Numbered from the stretch's first letter, positions 31,489 to 40,523 are shown. The stretch is 50,783 nucleotides of DNA from Lonepinella sp051851555 (GCF_051851555.1 NZ_JBPDVH010000010.1:1-50783); one strand, 5' to 3'. A program made the numbers and translations. Notes: generated by a model from the sequence alone, not told the origin.

Positions 31489-33282
31489 TTAATCTTTTCC
31501 AACGTGTAAAATAGCTAAAAACGCCTCTTGTGGCACTTCGACATTGCCGAGTTGTTTCATGCGTTTTTTACCTTCTTTTTGTTTCTGCAACAGTTTTTTC
31601 TTACGGCTCACGTCCCCACCGTAACATTTTGCTAAGACGTTTTTACGTAATTGTTTCACCGTGGAACGTGCAATAATTTGGTTACCAATCGCTGCTTGAA
31701 TGGCAATATCAAATTGCTGACGTGGAATCAATTCTTTCATTTTTTCCACTAATTCACGGCCACGATATGGGGCATTATCTTTGTGAACGATCAACGCCAA
31801 CGCATCCACACGATCGCCATTAATCATAATATCCACCCGTGCCATATTGGCCGATTGGAAACGTTTAAAACCATAATCCAATGACGCATAGCCTCGTGAG
31901 GTCGATTTTAAGCGGTCAAAGAAATCAAGCACCACTTCGCCCATTGGAATTTCATAGGTCAAGGCGATTTGATTACCATGATACACCATATTGGTTTGCA
32001 CCCCACGTTTTTCAATACACAAGGTGATCACATTGCCTAAATAATCCTGTGGCACCAACATATTACATTCTGCAATCGGCTCACGAATATCCGCAATGTT
32101 ACTTAACGGCGGTAATTTCGCAGGACTGTCTATATAGACAACATCACCGTTAGTGAGTTCAACTTCATATACGACGGTAGGTGCGGTGGTGATTAAATCC
32201 AGATCATATTCTCGTTCTAAACGTTCTTGAATGATCTCCATGTGCAACAAGCCCAAGAATCCACAGCGGAAACCAAAGCCAAGTGCGGTGGAATTTTCCG
32301 GTTCATAGAACAAGGAGGCATCATTTAGACTTAATTTGCCCAAGGCATCACGAAACGCTTCATAATCGTCTGAACTGATTGGGAATAACCCAGCATAAAC
32401 CTGTGGCTTAACTTTTTTAAAACCCGGTAAGACTTCCGTTGCCGAATGATGTTGATGGGTTAAAGTATCCCCTACCGGTGCGCCTAAAATATCTTTAATG
32501 GCACACACCACCCAACCCACTTCGCCGGTTTTTAGCTCAGTGGTATCTACTTGTTTTGGCGTGAAGATACCCAAACGATCTACATTATAGGCTTGTCCAG
32601 TACTCATGACTTTAATTTTATCGCCTTTTTTAATGGAACCGTTTTTTACTCGAACCAACGACACCACGCCCAAATAGTTATCAAACCAAGAGTCAATAAT
32701 TAAGGCTTGCAACGGTGCATTAGGGTCACCCTCTGGAGCAGGAATTTTTGCCACGATTTCTTCTAATACATCTTCAATCCCCACGCCGGTTTTGGCAGAA
32801 CAACGTACGGCCTCAATGGCATCAATCCCCACAATATCTTCAATTTCTTCGGCGACACGTTCAGGTTCTGCGGCAGGCAAATCGATTTTATTTAAAATCG
32901 GCACCACTTCCAAATTCATGTCCAATGCGGTGTAGCAGTTGGCCAAGGTTTGGGCCTCCACCCCTTGTCCTGCGTCCACCACCAACAATGCCCCCTCGCA
33001 AGCGGCTAAGGAACGAGACACTTCATAGGAAAAGTCAACATGCCCCGGTGTGTCGATAAAGTTAAGCTGATAAGTTTCACCATTTTTTGCTTTATAGTTT
33101 AAGGTGACACTTTGTGCTTTAATCGTGATGCCACGCTCACGTTCCAGATCCATGGAATCCAACACCTGTGCTTCCATTTCACGATCGGACAAGCCCCCAC
33201 AAGTTTGAATCAAACGATCAGAAAGCGTGGATTTTCCGTGGTCAATATGAGCGATAATAGAAAAGTTACGAATATTTTGCAT
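31489..33282 (-). CDS. lepA: Elongation factor 4 (LepA)
   Basis: Ribosome-associated translational GTPase (back-translocase). The 597-aa length is normal. Motifs: AHIDHGKSTLSDRL (G1), RGITIK (G2), DTPGHVDF (G3), NKIDLP (G4), SAKTG (G5). The LepA-specific C-terminal domain ends KKRMKQLGNVEVPQEAFLAIL. An uptake sequence lies inside at 32281. It heads the lepA-lepB-rnc-era operon. Confidence 0.98.
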   Translation of the reverse strand: MQNIRNFSIIAHIDHGKSTLSDRLIQTCGGLSDREMEAQVLDSMDLERERGITIKAQSVTLNYKAKNGETYQLNFIDTPGHVDFSYEVSRSLAACEGALLVVDAGQGVEAQTLANCYTALDMNLEVVPILNKIDLPAAEPERVAEEIEDIVGIDAIEAVRCSAKTGVGIEDVLEEIVAKIPAPEGDPNAPLQALIIDSWFDNYLGVVSLVRVKNGSIKKGDKIKVMSTGQAYNVDRLGIFTPKQVDTTELKTGEVGWVVCAIKDILGAPVGDTLTHQHHSATEVLPGFKKVKPQVYAGLFPISSDDYEAFRDALGKLSLNDASLFYEPENSTALGFGFRCGFLGLLHMEIIQERLEREYDLDLITTAPTVVYEVELTNGDVVYIDSPAKLPPLSNIADIREPIAECNMLVPQDYLGNVITLCIEKRGVQTNMVYHGNQIALTYEIPMGEVVLDFFDRLKSTSRGYASLDYGFKRFQSANMARVDIMINGDRVDALALIVHKDNAPYRGRELVEKMKELIPRQQFDIAIQAAIGNQIIARSTVKQLRKNVLAKCYGGDVSRKKKLLQKQKEGKKRMKQLGNVEVPQEAFLAILHVGKD

Positions 33283-33393
33283 ATAAAATAAGTTAACAAT
33301 AAGTTCCTAAAAGATAATCGAGGAATTGTACCTGAAATAGCGGTACTAAGCTAGAAGTGCGGTCTTTTTTTCGTTGATTTTTATAAAATAAAA

Positions 33394-33416
33394 CACCCTG
33401 ACCAAAGATCAGGGTG
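33394..33416 (-). terminator. grcA terminator
   Basis: CACCCTGA (33394-33401) pairs with TCAGGGTG (33409-33416) around a 7-nt loop. On the minus strand TTTTATTTTAT follows. It lies just after the grcA stop. Confidence 0.85.
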
Positions 33417-33441
33417 CGAAATGTGATTTCAAAAAAAGCAA

Positions 33442-33825
33442 TTATAGGCTTTCAGTGAAAGTACGAGTGATAACATCACGTTGTTGTTCTGGGGTTAATG
33501 AGTTGAAACGTACGGCATAACCTGAAACACGAATGGTTAATTGTGGGTATTTTTCAGGGTGTTTCACTGCATCTTCTAAGGTTTCACGACGTAACACGTT
33601 TACGTTTAAGTGTTGACCACCTTCTACTTTTACTGTTGGCGCAACGTCAACCGGTAATTCACGATATTCGATTTTACCTAATTCGTTGATCGCAACGATT
33701 TGGTCTTCAGCGAAATCGCCTTTTGCACATAAACAACGGGCTTCACCTTTGTCGCTGTCTAATAACCAGAATGAATTTAATAAATTGTCATTCGCTGCTT
33801 GTGTAATTTGAATACCTTTAATCAT
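33442..33825 (-). CDS. grcA: Autonomous glycyl radical cofactor GrcA (YfiD)
   Basis: Small spare glycyl-radical domain that restores oxygen-damaged pyruvate formate-lyase. The 127-aa protein ends in the Gly-radical motif TIRVSGYAVRFNSLTPEQQ, and GGQHLNVNVLRRETLEDA is also near-identical to E. coli YfiD. A strong RBS GGAGG lies 6 nt before the ATG. Two FNR-like sites upstream fit anaerobic induction. Confidence 0.98.
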   Translation of the reverse strand: MIKGIQITQAANDNLLNSFWLLDSDKGEARCLCAKGDFAEDQIVAINELGKIEYRELPVDVAPTVKVEGGQHLNVNVLRRETLEDAVKHPEKYPQLTIRVSGYAVRFNSLTPEQQRDVITRTFTESL

Positions 33826-33881
33826 AAAGTGCCTCCATTTGGCTGTTTATTTAAATAATGTCATTTCTAAAAGATGCACGA

Positions 33882-33971
33882 ATTTTATCAAAAAATTTGA
33901 TTCTTTCAACTATTTTTGACTAAAATCAAGCCAATTTCGCCGATAAATTCAAATAACTTGATTTATTTCAA
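33882..33971 (-). promoter_or_regulatory. grcA promoter with two FNR-like sites
   Basis: TTGACTAAAATCAA (33916-33929) matches the FNR consensus TTGATnnnnATCAA at 9 of 10 fixed positions. A second site TTGATTTATTTCAA (33958-33971) matches 9 of 10, with centres 42 bp apart. A -10-like TAAAAT lies at 33882-33887 on the minus strand. This puts the nearer FNR site close to the class II activation position. E. coli yfiD also has two FNR sites. Confidence 0.65.
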
Positions 33972-34057
33972 AATAATTTAGTAAAAATTAACTAAATATA
34001 ACATTTTATTAACATTTTTATTCTACATAATTAACAAACTATTATCGAACACGCATA

Positions 34058-34087
34058 AAAAATGCGTTCCAAATAGAACGCACTTTT
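34058..34087 (-). terminator. Terminator of the amino-acid binding protein gene
   Basis: TGCGTTC (34063-34069) and GAACGCA (34076-34082) form a 7-bp stem, extended by A/T pairs. On the minus strand TTTTTTATG follows. It lies just after the stop codon at 34105. Confidence 0.75.
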
Positions 34088-34104
34088 CATCAATTTGTAT
34101 GGTT

Positions 34105-34965
34105 TTATTTATATTCCACTAAAATATCTTTCTCACTAATGGTATCACCATAAACCGGTAATAATGTTTGCTCATAAGCACGTTTTAATGAACCGTCTTT
34201 AGATAATTTTTCGGTTTCTGCACTTAACCATTCAAGCAAATCTTTGTCTTCTTTACGCACGGCACCCGCAATGGTGTCTTGGTCGCCTAAAGATTTAATT
34301 CCTACGGTGAACCCTGGATTTTCTTTCGCCCAAGCAAATAATAAAGTGTTGTCATGCGCTAAGGCATCACCACGTCCATCCACTAAGGCTTGGAAAGTTT
34401 CGGTATTTTGTTCAAATTTTAACAATTTGATTTGTGGGTAGTTTTTGGTAAAGAAAGCGTCTGCGGTGGTGCCTTTGTTTACTAATAAGGTTTTGCCCTC
34501 AAGATCTTTCACGTCAGTAATCACTGCGCCATCTTTGGAGGCAACACCTAAGGCCACTTGCATATAAGGTTTAGCAAAATCCACCACTTCTTGACGAGCT
34601 GGCGTCACAGTGAAGTTGGCTAAAATAATATCTACTTTATTAGAGGTTAAATATTCCACACGGTTTGCCGCTTCGACAACCACAAATTCCACTTTGCTCG
34701 CATCGCCCAATAAATCTTTGGTTAAATCTTTGGCAATTTCCACATCAAAACCTTGGTTTTTGCCGTTTTGATCCACATAACCAAATGGCGGTTTGTCACC
34801 AAACACGCCAATGCGCACTTTGTCCGCTTGCTTAATACGTTCAACAGCAGAGGCTTTGGTCGGTTCCGCTTTGGCAGTTTCTTTACTGTTATTGTCGCAA
34901 GCAGTGACGCCCACGGCTAACAATAAAGTGGCTAAAAGTGCGGTGATTTTTTTAACGTTTTTCAT
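34105..34965 (-). CDS. Amino-acid (cysteine-type) ABC transporter substrate-binding lipoprotein
   Basis: A 286-aa solute-binding protein with lipobox GVTAC (Cys23), so anchored in the inner membrane. Family 3 signature residues are present: VRIGVFGDKPPFGYVD, GFDVEIAKDL, VDIILANFTVTPARQEVVDF. The VEAANRVEYL...KVDIILANF, LLVNKGTTADAFF and DALAHDNTLLFAW stretches closely follow the Campylobacter cysteine-binding protein CjaA, so cysteine or a related amino acid is the likely ligand. The matching permeases and ATPase are probably those at 37596-39702. An uptake sequence is inside the signal-peptide region (34936). Confidence 0.87.
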   Translation of the reverse strand: MKNVKKITALLATLLLAVGVTACDNNSKETAKAEPTKASAVERIKQADKVRIGVFGDKPPFGYVDQNGKNQGFDVEIAKDLTKDLLGDASKVEFVVVEAANRVEYLTSNKVDIILANFTVTPARQEVVDFAKPYMQVALGVASKDGAVITDVKDLEGKTLLVNKGTTADAFFTKNYPQIKLLKFEQNTETFQALVDGRGDALAHDNTLLFAWAKENPGFTVGIKSLGDQDTIAGAVRKEDKDLLEWLSAETEKLSKDGSLKRAYEQTLLPVYGDTISEKDILVEYK

Positions 34966-35143
34966 AATGATGATCCTTTATAAGAGTGATTTGGTGAAAG
35001 GGATTATAAAAAAGTTGAGCGCAGTAAGGAAAGAATTAAAGATTATTTGATATAGCGTTTTGGAATAAAATTCAAGGTTATCATTCCCACCCAAATTTAT
35101 GTTATATTATGCTCCTCACCTTGATACAATAAAGGAATCTATC

Positions 35144-36403
35144 ATGACCACTATCTCGGCATTAGGCGCTATCGTGGCTCTCACGGTTGCGATTTTGCTT
35201 ATTCTAAAAAAAGTCTCCCCTGCCTACGGTATGTTAACCGGTGCCTTAATTGGCGGATTAATCGGCGGTGCCAATCTGACAGAGACAGTCGAGTTAATGA
35301 TTGGCGGGGCGCAAGGCATTACAACCGCTGTAATGCGAATTTTAGCGGCGGGGGTGTTAGCCGGTGTGTTAATTGAATCTGGCGCAGCAGCCACCATTGC
35401 CGAAACCATTGTCAAAAAGCTCGGCGAAACTCGTGCCTTATTAGCCTTAGCGTTGGCTACGCTAATTTTAACCGCCGTTGGCGTGTTTATTGATGTGGCG
35501 GTCATCACTGTTTCCCCCATTGCACTTGCCTTAGCCAAACGAGGCAATCTGTCTAAAATGGCGATTTTAATTGCCATGGTTGGCGGTGGCAAAGCGGGAA
35601 ATATTATGTCACCGAACCCGAATGCCATTGCCGCCTCTGACGTGTTCCATATTTCCTTAACGTCGTTGATGGCAGCGGGTGTTATTCCGGCAATATTTGG
35701 TTTAATGATAACCTACTTCTTGGCGAAAAAATTGATCCACAAAGGGAGTAAGGTCAGTGAACAGGAAGTCATTCTGCATTCTAGCGCCCTCCCCTCTTTT
35801 ACTGCAGCCATCACAGCGCCTTTGTGTGCAATTTTACTGCTCGCCTTGCGCCCCCTGTTCGGTATTGTTGTAGATCCCTTAATTGCCTTACCCCTTGGTG
35901 GTATCGTCGGCGCCATTGCCATGGGAAAAGGTCGACACAGTAATCAATATGCCATCAGTGGATTAAGCAAAATGGCGCCCGTTGCGATCATGTTATTAGG
36001 CACAGGCACCTTGGCGGGCATTGTGTCGCATTCTGCGCTAAAAGATGTGCTTATTGAGGCCCTGTCCTCCTCGGGACTTCCCTCTTATTTACTGGCGCCA
36101 ATTTCTGGTATTCTGATGTCACTGGCCACTTCCTCAACCACGGCGGGTACCGTGGTTGCGGCGAATGTATTTAGTCAACCCTTAATGGAATTGGGGGTCA
36201 GCGGACTTGCGGCTGCGGCAATGATTCATGTCGGCGCTACCGTCGGCGATCATATGCCACATGGTTCGTTCTTCCATGCGACAGGCGGCAGTGTCAATAT
36301 GGAGATGAAAGAACGCTTGAAATTAATTCCTTATGAAACGGCGGTGGGCTTGATCATGACAATCGTGTCAACCCTGATTTTTGGCGTGTTTCATCTATTC
36401 TAG
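35144..36403 (+). CDS. GntP-family permease (putative glycerate/gluconate transporter)
   Basis: Polytopic carrier of 419 aa with about 12 hydrophobic segments and Gly-rich loops. The ATG at 35144 was chosen: AAAGGA lies upstream and the first helix then starts at once, while the longer frame adds a non-hydrophobic leader with no RBS. GGGKAGNIMSPNPNAIAASD and ATVGDHMPHGSFFHAT are the kind of conserved loops found in GntP/CitMHS-type carriers. It lies 9 nt before glycerate kinase on the same strand, which makes glycerate a likely substrate. Transport substrate is inference. Confidence 0.82.
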   Translation: MTTISALGAIVALTVAILLILKKVSPAYGMLTGALIGGLIGGANLTETVELMIGGAQGITTAVMRILAAGVLAGVLIESGAAATIAETIVKKLGETRALLALALATLILTAVGVFIDVAVITVSPIALALAKRGNLSKMAILIAMVGGGKAGNIMSPNPNAIAASDVFHISLTSLMAAGVIPAIFGLMITYFLAKKLIHKGSKVSEQEVILHSSALPSFTAAITAPLCAILLLALRPLFGIVVDPLIALPLGGIVGAIAMGKGRHSNQYAISGLSKMAPVAIMLLGTGTLAGIVSHSALKDVLIEALSSSGLPSYLLAPISGILMSLATSSTTAGTVVAANVFSQPLMELGVSGLAAAAMIHVGATVGDHMPHGSFFHATGGSVNMEMKERLKLIPYETAVGLIMTIVSTLIFGVFHLF

Positions 36404-36412
36404 GAGAAAAAA

Positions 36413-37543
36413 ATGAAAATTGTCATTGCCCCTGATAGTTTTAAAGAAAGCCTCACCGCCCTTGAAGTGGCGGAGGCTATTGAAACAGGCTTTAAAAAGG
36501 TATTTCCACAAGCCGAATATGGCAAAATCCCCATGGCCGACGGCGGCGAGGGGACGGTGCAATCCTTAGTTGATGCCACACTGGGCGAACGCATTCATGT
36601 AGAGGTGACCGCTCCCCTAGGCAATCAAGTTACCGCATTTTTGGGTTTATCAGGCGATAAACAAACGGCATTTATTGAAATGGCCGCTGCATCAGGCTTG
36701 CATTTAGTGCCAATGGATAAACGCAATCCGCTCAACACCACTAGTTACGGCACCGGTGAATTGATTAATGCCGCCCTAAACTGCGGTGTAAAAAAAGTGA
36801 TTTTAGGTATTGGTGGCAGTGCAACCAATGACGGTGGCGTTGGCATGTTGCAAGCCCTAGGGGCTAAATTTTTAGATGCACAAGGCAACGAAATTGGCTT
36901 GGGGGGTGAACAATTAGCTCGGATTCAGCATATTGATATCAGCCGGCTCAATTCCAAATTATCACAAGTAGCCTTTGAAGTGGCCTGTGATGTAGATAAT
37001 CCTTTATGTGGTGAAAAAGGCGCCTCTGCGGTATTCGGGCCACAAAAAGGTGCCACGGCGGAAATGGTTCAAACGCTTGATCAAGCCTTGCTACATTTTT
37101 CCTATATCGTACAACGGGATCTTGGTTTAAATATCCGAGATCAAGCCGGTGCGGGCGCCGCAGGTGGCATGGGTGGAGGGTTGTTATTGCTCCCTAATGT
37201 GCAACTCAAAGCTGGCGTACAAATCGTGATAGAGGCCGTACAGTTAAGCAACGCCGTACAACAGGCCGATCTTGTAATCACGGGTGAGGGACGCATGGAT
37301 GCACAAAGCATTCATGGTAAAACCCCGATTGGCGTGGCCAGAACCGCCAAGCAATTTAACAAACCTGTGATTGCCATTGTCGGCAGTTTGCGAGAAGATT
37401 ATCCGGTTGTTTATGAGCAAGGTGTTGATGCCGTGTTCCCGATTATTCGCCAAGTGGATAGTCTTGAAAACACGCTAAATTCAGGGCGTGAAAATTTGAT
37501 TTCCACGGCGGAAAATGTGGCGAGATTGTGGCGGATAAAATAA
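36413..37543 (+). CDS. glxK: Glycerate 2-kinase
   Basis: GlxK/GarK family kinase that phosphorylates D-glycerate and feeds it to lower glycolysis. The 376-aa protein has the N-terminal MKIVIAPDSFKESLTALEVA, IPMADGGEGTVQSLVDA, LGIGGSATNDGGVGMLQALG and TGEGRMDAQSIHGKTPIGVA, all family hallmarks. RBS AGGAG lies 6 nt before the ATG. It is paired with the gntP-like gene, a combination also present in H. influenzae. Confidence 0.95.
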   Translation: MKIVIAPDSFKESLTALEVAEAIETGFKKVFPQAEYGKIPMADGGEGTVQSLVDATLGERIHVEVTAPLGNQVTAFLGLSGDKQTAFIEMAAASGLHLVPMDKRNPLNTTSYGTGELINAALNCGVKKVILGIGGSATNDGGVGMLQALGAKFLDAQGNEIGLGGEQLARIQHIDISRLNSKLSQVAFEVACDVDNPLCGEKGASAVFGPQKGATAEMVQTLDQALLHFSYIVQRDLGLNIRDQAGAGAAGGMGGGLLLLPNVQLKAGVQIVIEAVQLSNAVQQADLVITGEGRMDAQSIHGKTPIGVARTAKQFNKPVIAIVGSLREDYPVVYEQGVDAVFPIIRQVDSLENTLNSGRENLISTAENVARLWRIK

Positions 37544-37545
37544 AC

Positions 37546-37582
37546 AAGTGCGGTGTAAAAATCTTGCGTTTTACACCGCACT
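37546..37582. terminator. Bidirectional terminator between glxK and the ABC ATPase gene
   Basis: AGTGCGGTGTAAAA (37547-37560) pairs perfectly with TTTTACACCGCACT (37569-37582), 14 bp around an 8-nt loop. It is made of two inverted uptake sequences and lies between convergent genes. Confidence 0.88.
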
Positions 37583-37595
37583 CTCTCATTCAGGA

Positions 37596-38360
37596 TTAAA
37601 TATTTTCCTCATAATCCACCCCTTTTGGCTCATAATTGAGAATATTCAAAAAGGCTTTGGCACGATCTGTGCTTGGGTTAGAGAAGAAAAATTCAGGTTT
37701 GGATTGTTCGATAATTTCGCCTTTATCCATAAAAATAATGCGGTCGGCCACCTGTTTAGCAAAATTCATTTCGTGGGTGACGATTAACATGGTCATGCCG
37801 TCTTTGGCTAACCCCAAAATCACATCCAACACTTCACGCACCATTTCAGGGTCAAGGGCGGCGGTGACTTCGTCAAATAGCATAATGTCAGGATTCATGC
37901 AAAGGGAACGGACAATGGCGATTCGCTGTTTTTGTCCACCAGATAATTCTCGAGGAAAAGCATTTTTACGCTCAAATAACCCCACGCGTTTTAACAATTC
38001 ATCCGCTTGTTTTTCCACATCTTCCCGTTTGCGTTTTTGCACTTTCATAGGGCCGAGTAAAATATTGTCGATCACAGACATGTGGGAAAATAATTCATAA
38101 CTTTGGAACACCATACCGATTTTTTGGCGTGCTTTGACCCATGAAATATCTTTCCCCAAAAGACCGAGATTTTCTAAAATAATGTTGCCACTTTTGATTT
38201 CTTCTAAGCCATTTAAGCAACGTAATAAAGTACTTTTACCACAACCTGATGGCCCAAGAATCACCACTACTTCGCCTTTTTCAACGGCTAAATCAATGCC
38301 GTGCAGTGCGGTTACTTCACCGTAATTTTTAACTAATTGTTGAATCGCTAATAATGCCAT
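37596..38360 (-). CDS. Amino-acid ABC transporter ATP-binding protein
   Basis: A 254-aa polar-amino-acid type ATPase: Walker A GPSGCGKST, Q-loop MVFQSYELFSHMSV, signature LSGGQKQRIAIVRSL, Walker B IMLFDEVTAALDPE, H-loop VTHEMNFAKQVADR. It is the last gene of a three-gene leftward operon, 10 nt after the second permease. By context it energises uptake of cysteine or a similar amino acid with the binding protein at 34105-34965. Confidence 0.95.
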   Translation of the reverse strand: MALLAIQQLVKNYGEVTALHGIDLAVEKGEVVVILGPSGCGKSTLLRCLNGLEEIKSGNIILENLGLLGKDISWVKARQKIGMVFQSYELFSHMSVIDNILLGPMKVQKRKREDVEKQADELLKRVGLFERKNAFPRELSGGQKQRIAIVRSLCMNPDIMLFDEVTAALDPEMVREVLDVILGLAKDGMTMLIVTHEMNFAKQVADRIIFMDKGEIIEQSKPEFFFSNPSTDRAKAFLNILNYEPKGVDYEENI

Positions 38361-38370
38361 AATTTCAATC

Positions 38371-39039
38371 CTAATTGCTCCATTTTGCTTCTAAATATTT
38401 GGAAAATAATGATAACGGGTAACAAATTGCAAAATATAAAAAGAAAATCACACCGTAAATCCATAATGCCGCTGAGGGGTCAGTAAACAGCGAGGTTTCA
38501 ATGATCTGCTGCCCGACTTTAATCACTTCTAACACGCCAATTAACATGGCAAGGGAACTGGTTTTTACCATGCGAGTAAACAAATTAATGGCCCCTGGTG
38601 TCACACGTTTTAAACTTTGCGGTAACAAAATATAGTAAAAAGTTTGCCATTTATTTAACCCCAACGCATAAGCGGATTCGGTTTGGTGTTTTTCAATGGA
38701 AGTCAAAGCGCCACGCACTAAGTCACCCATTTCTGCTGCGCCCCAGAAAATAAACACAATAATACATACCCAAACCCCGCTCCAGTGGATATTAAACCAT
38801 TTCGCAAAACCAAAATAGACCAAAAAGAGTAATACTAACAAGGGGATAATACGCACCACTTCTAAATACAACTGACACAAAAACTGCACCAGTTTATTTT
38901 TACTGGTCATCAGTACGCCGAACAACACGCCTAAAATACAAGCAAAGAACACTGAAACAAACGCAATTTCTGCGGTGATCCACAAGCCACTGAATAAGCG
39001 TTCGAGGTTACTGCCTTGAGAAAGAATAGCTAATCCCAT
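38371..39039 (-). CDS. Amino-acid ABC transporter permease (second subunit)
   Basis: A 222-aa HisM/GlnP-type permease with about five helices. EVVRIIPLLVLLFLVYFG opens the domain, and the EAA coupling loop is SAYALGLNKWQTFYYILLPQSLKRVTPG (the underlined core is ALGLNKWQTF). It lies 3 nt after the first permease gene, so the two form a heterodimer. Many related systems use one homodimeric permease; the cysteine-type systems of Campylobacter also have two. Confidence 0.93.
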   Translation of the reverse strand: MGLAILSQGSNLERLFSGLWITAEIAFVSVFFACILGVLFGVLMTSKNKLVQFLCQLYLEVVRIIPLLVLLFLVYFGFAKWFNIHWSGVWVCIIVFIFWGAAEMGDLVRGALTSIEKHQTESAYALGLNKWQTFYYILLPQSLKRVTPGAINLFTRMVKTSSLAMLIGVLEVIKVGQQIIETSLFTDPSAALWIYGVIFFLYFAICYPLSLFSKYLEAKWSN

Positions 39040-39042
39040 TTT

Positions 39043-39702
39043 CTACGCTCCATATTTTGCTTGACGTAAGCGGCGTTCAAGATAGCGGATATACAAGGAC
39101 ACAGGCAATAAAATTATCAAATAGAACACCATCAATAAAAATAAAGCCTCGTTAGTTTTATAATCCATACCGATAATATCTTTTGCCAAAAACATCAGTT
39201 CTGCCACCGCAATGGCGCTGATCACCGAGGTTTCTTTCATTAAAAACAAGCAATTTGCCCCGATAGCCGGTGTAGCAATAGCAAAGGCTTGCGGGAAAAT
39301 CACATAGCGAAAGGCTTGCAAAGGCGTCAATCCAATGCTTAAGGCACTTTCAATTTGCCCTTTGGACACCGCCTCTAATCCGCCTCGAATGGCTTCCGCC
39401 ATATAGCTCCCGCCCAGAAAAGCCAGTCCGATAATGCCACAGGTAAAGCCATCCATTTTGATGCCTAATTTGGATAAACCAAAATACAGGAAAAACACTT
39501 GAATAAGTAATGGCGTGTTGCGAGACAGCTCAATATAGCTTTTGACTAGCCATTGAAAGCCACGGATTTTATAGGTCAGCACCACCGCACAAAGCAACCC
39601 AACCAACACTGACAGCACAATCGCCCAAAGGGATAAATGCAAGGTTAGCCAAGTGGCATCAATAAAACGGGGAACGGCGTTCCAGATATATTGCCAGTTC
39701 AT
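39043..39702 (-). CDS. Amino-acid ABC transporter permease (first subunit)
   Basis: A 219-aa HisQ/GlnP-type permease, first gene of the operon. ELSRNTPLLIQVFFLYFGL and the EAA loop SALSIGLTPLQAFRYVIFPQ are standard. LTPAIGANCLFLMKETSVIS-like sequence (ATPAIGANCLFLMKETS) follows. No strong RBS is visible before the ATG. No substrate-binding gene precedes it; the nearest is 3.4 kb away beyond the gntP-glxK pair. Confidence 0.93.
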   Translation of the reverse strand: MNWQYIWNAVPRFIDATWLTLHLSLWAIVLSVLVGLLCAVVLTYKIRGFQWLVKSYIELSRNTPLLIQVFFLYFGLSKLGIKMDGFTCGIIGLAFLGGSYMAEAIRGGLEAVSKGQIESALSIGLTPLQAFRYVIFPQAFAIATPAIGANCLFLMKETSVISAIAVAELMFLAKDIIGMDYKTNEALFLLMVFYLIILLPVSLYIRYLERRLRQAKYGA

Positions 39703-39892
39703 AGAATTATCACGTTGAAATTGAAATGAGGAAAATTATAAGTAAACTGTAGGGATTCTGAAAGCTCGATTTTGTATAAATTAGATCATTTAGCTATAAA
39801 GGCAAGGCTACCGGCGATTAAATGTGCTACGTTTTTAAAAATCTTCGCATTTTCAGCACACTTTAAAAAAATAATATTGCGATACTGCCTTT

Positions 39893-40354
39893 TTAACCGC
39901 TATATTCCTCATTTTTCTCGATCAACGAAATAATGAAATTTTTTAATAAATCATTGTCTTTTACATCAAACATTTTATCGTGTTTTGATAAGGCTAAAAA
40001 TTTCACCACCACTTCACCTAATTGCTCAGGATCATTTTCAAATCGGCATATTAAAATAGGATCAACATCTTCGCCATTGTTGCCAATTCGAGTATGGTAG
40101 ATGCCTTGATATTGATTGGGATATTTATTGGAATCTTTGGCGACACCAAAAGCTCTAAAGCCTTTGGCTTGTGAATCAACGATCTCAATAAACCCATCTT
40201 CACGCCATTTTCCTAACAGCTTGGCGAGTTGATAATTGAGTTCGTTACGTTGAGAAAAAATATAATCAGGATAACCTAAAAAATGCGTCAACTGCTCAAA
40301 TTTATTATTTCGAACAAATTTAGATACATACAGTCTTTTTGTAACTTTCTTCAT
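39893..40354 (-). CDS. Unknown protein overlapping a 67-codon ORF
   Basis: A 153-aa soluble protein that I do not recognise. It is mixed alpha/beta in appearance, with charged helices (RNELNYQLAKLLGKWREDG, NLLKNFIISLIEK-like C-terminus). It shares a short LTHFLGY motif with LTHFFGF in the upstream ORF. The start overlaps the 67-codon ORF by 35 nt in the +1 frame. Loss of one A from an A5 run in the overlap would fuse both into a protein of about 210 aa. It is therefore either the second gene of a coupled pair or the downstream part of a frameshifted gene. Confidence 0.55.
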   Translation of the reverse strand: MKKVTKRLYVSKFVRNNKFEQLTHFLGYPDYIFSQRNELNYQLAKLLGKWREDGFIEIVDSQAKGFRAFGVAKDSNKYPNQYQGIYHTRIGNNGEDVDPILICRFENDPEQLGEVVVKFLALSKHDKMFDVKDNDLLKNFIISLIEKNEEYSG

Positions 40355-40523
40355 AACCCATCTCTTTTGTATCTACATCCAATGGATTAAAACCAAAGAA
40401 ATGAGTTAAAAATTCTTCTTTTGTCTCACCCGTCACTTCCGTATAATCTGTATTTTTATCAACAAAATTGAGCAATGCTTCTAACTGAGATGATTCCAGT
40501 TTTTTAGTTTGATATTTTTTCAT
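40320..40523 (-). CDS. Unknown 67-aa protein upstream of the 153-aa ORF
   Basis: A small acidic protein with a good ribosome-binding site (AGAGG 7 nt before the ATG), which supports translation. The sequence MKKYQTKKLESSQLEALL continues into TEVTGETKEEFLTHFFGFNP and ends GYEESYKKTVCI. No known family comes to mind. The tail of the gene overlaps the next start. It may be an antitoxin-like partner or the N-terminal part of a split gene. Confidence 0.55.
   Translation of the reverse strand: MKKYQTKKLESSQLEALLNFVDKNTDYTEVTGETKEEFLTHFFGFNPLDVDTKEMGYEESYKKTVCI

Noticed and set aside
33890..33910. Third FNR-like site TTGATTCTTTCAA upstream of grcA
   Set aside because: The half-sites are one base too close for the FNR spacing.
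39823..39860. TGTGCT...AGCACA hairpin after the 153-aa ORF as a terminator
   Set aside because: The 6-bp stem has a long loop of more than 25 nt, too weak to support.
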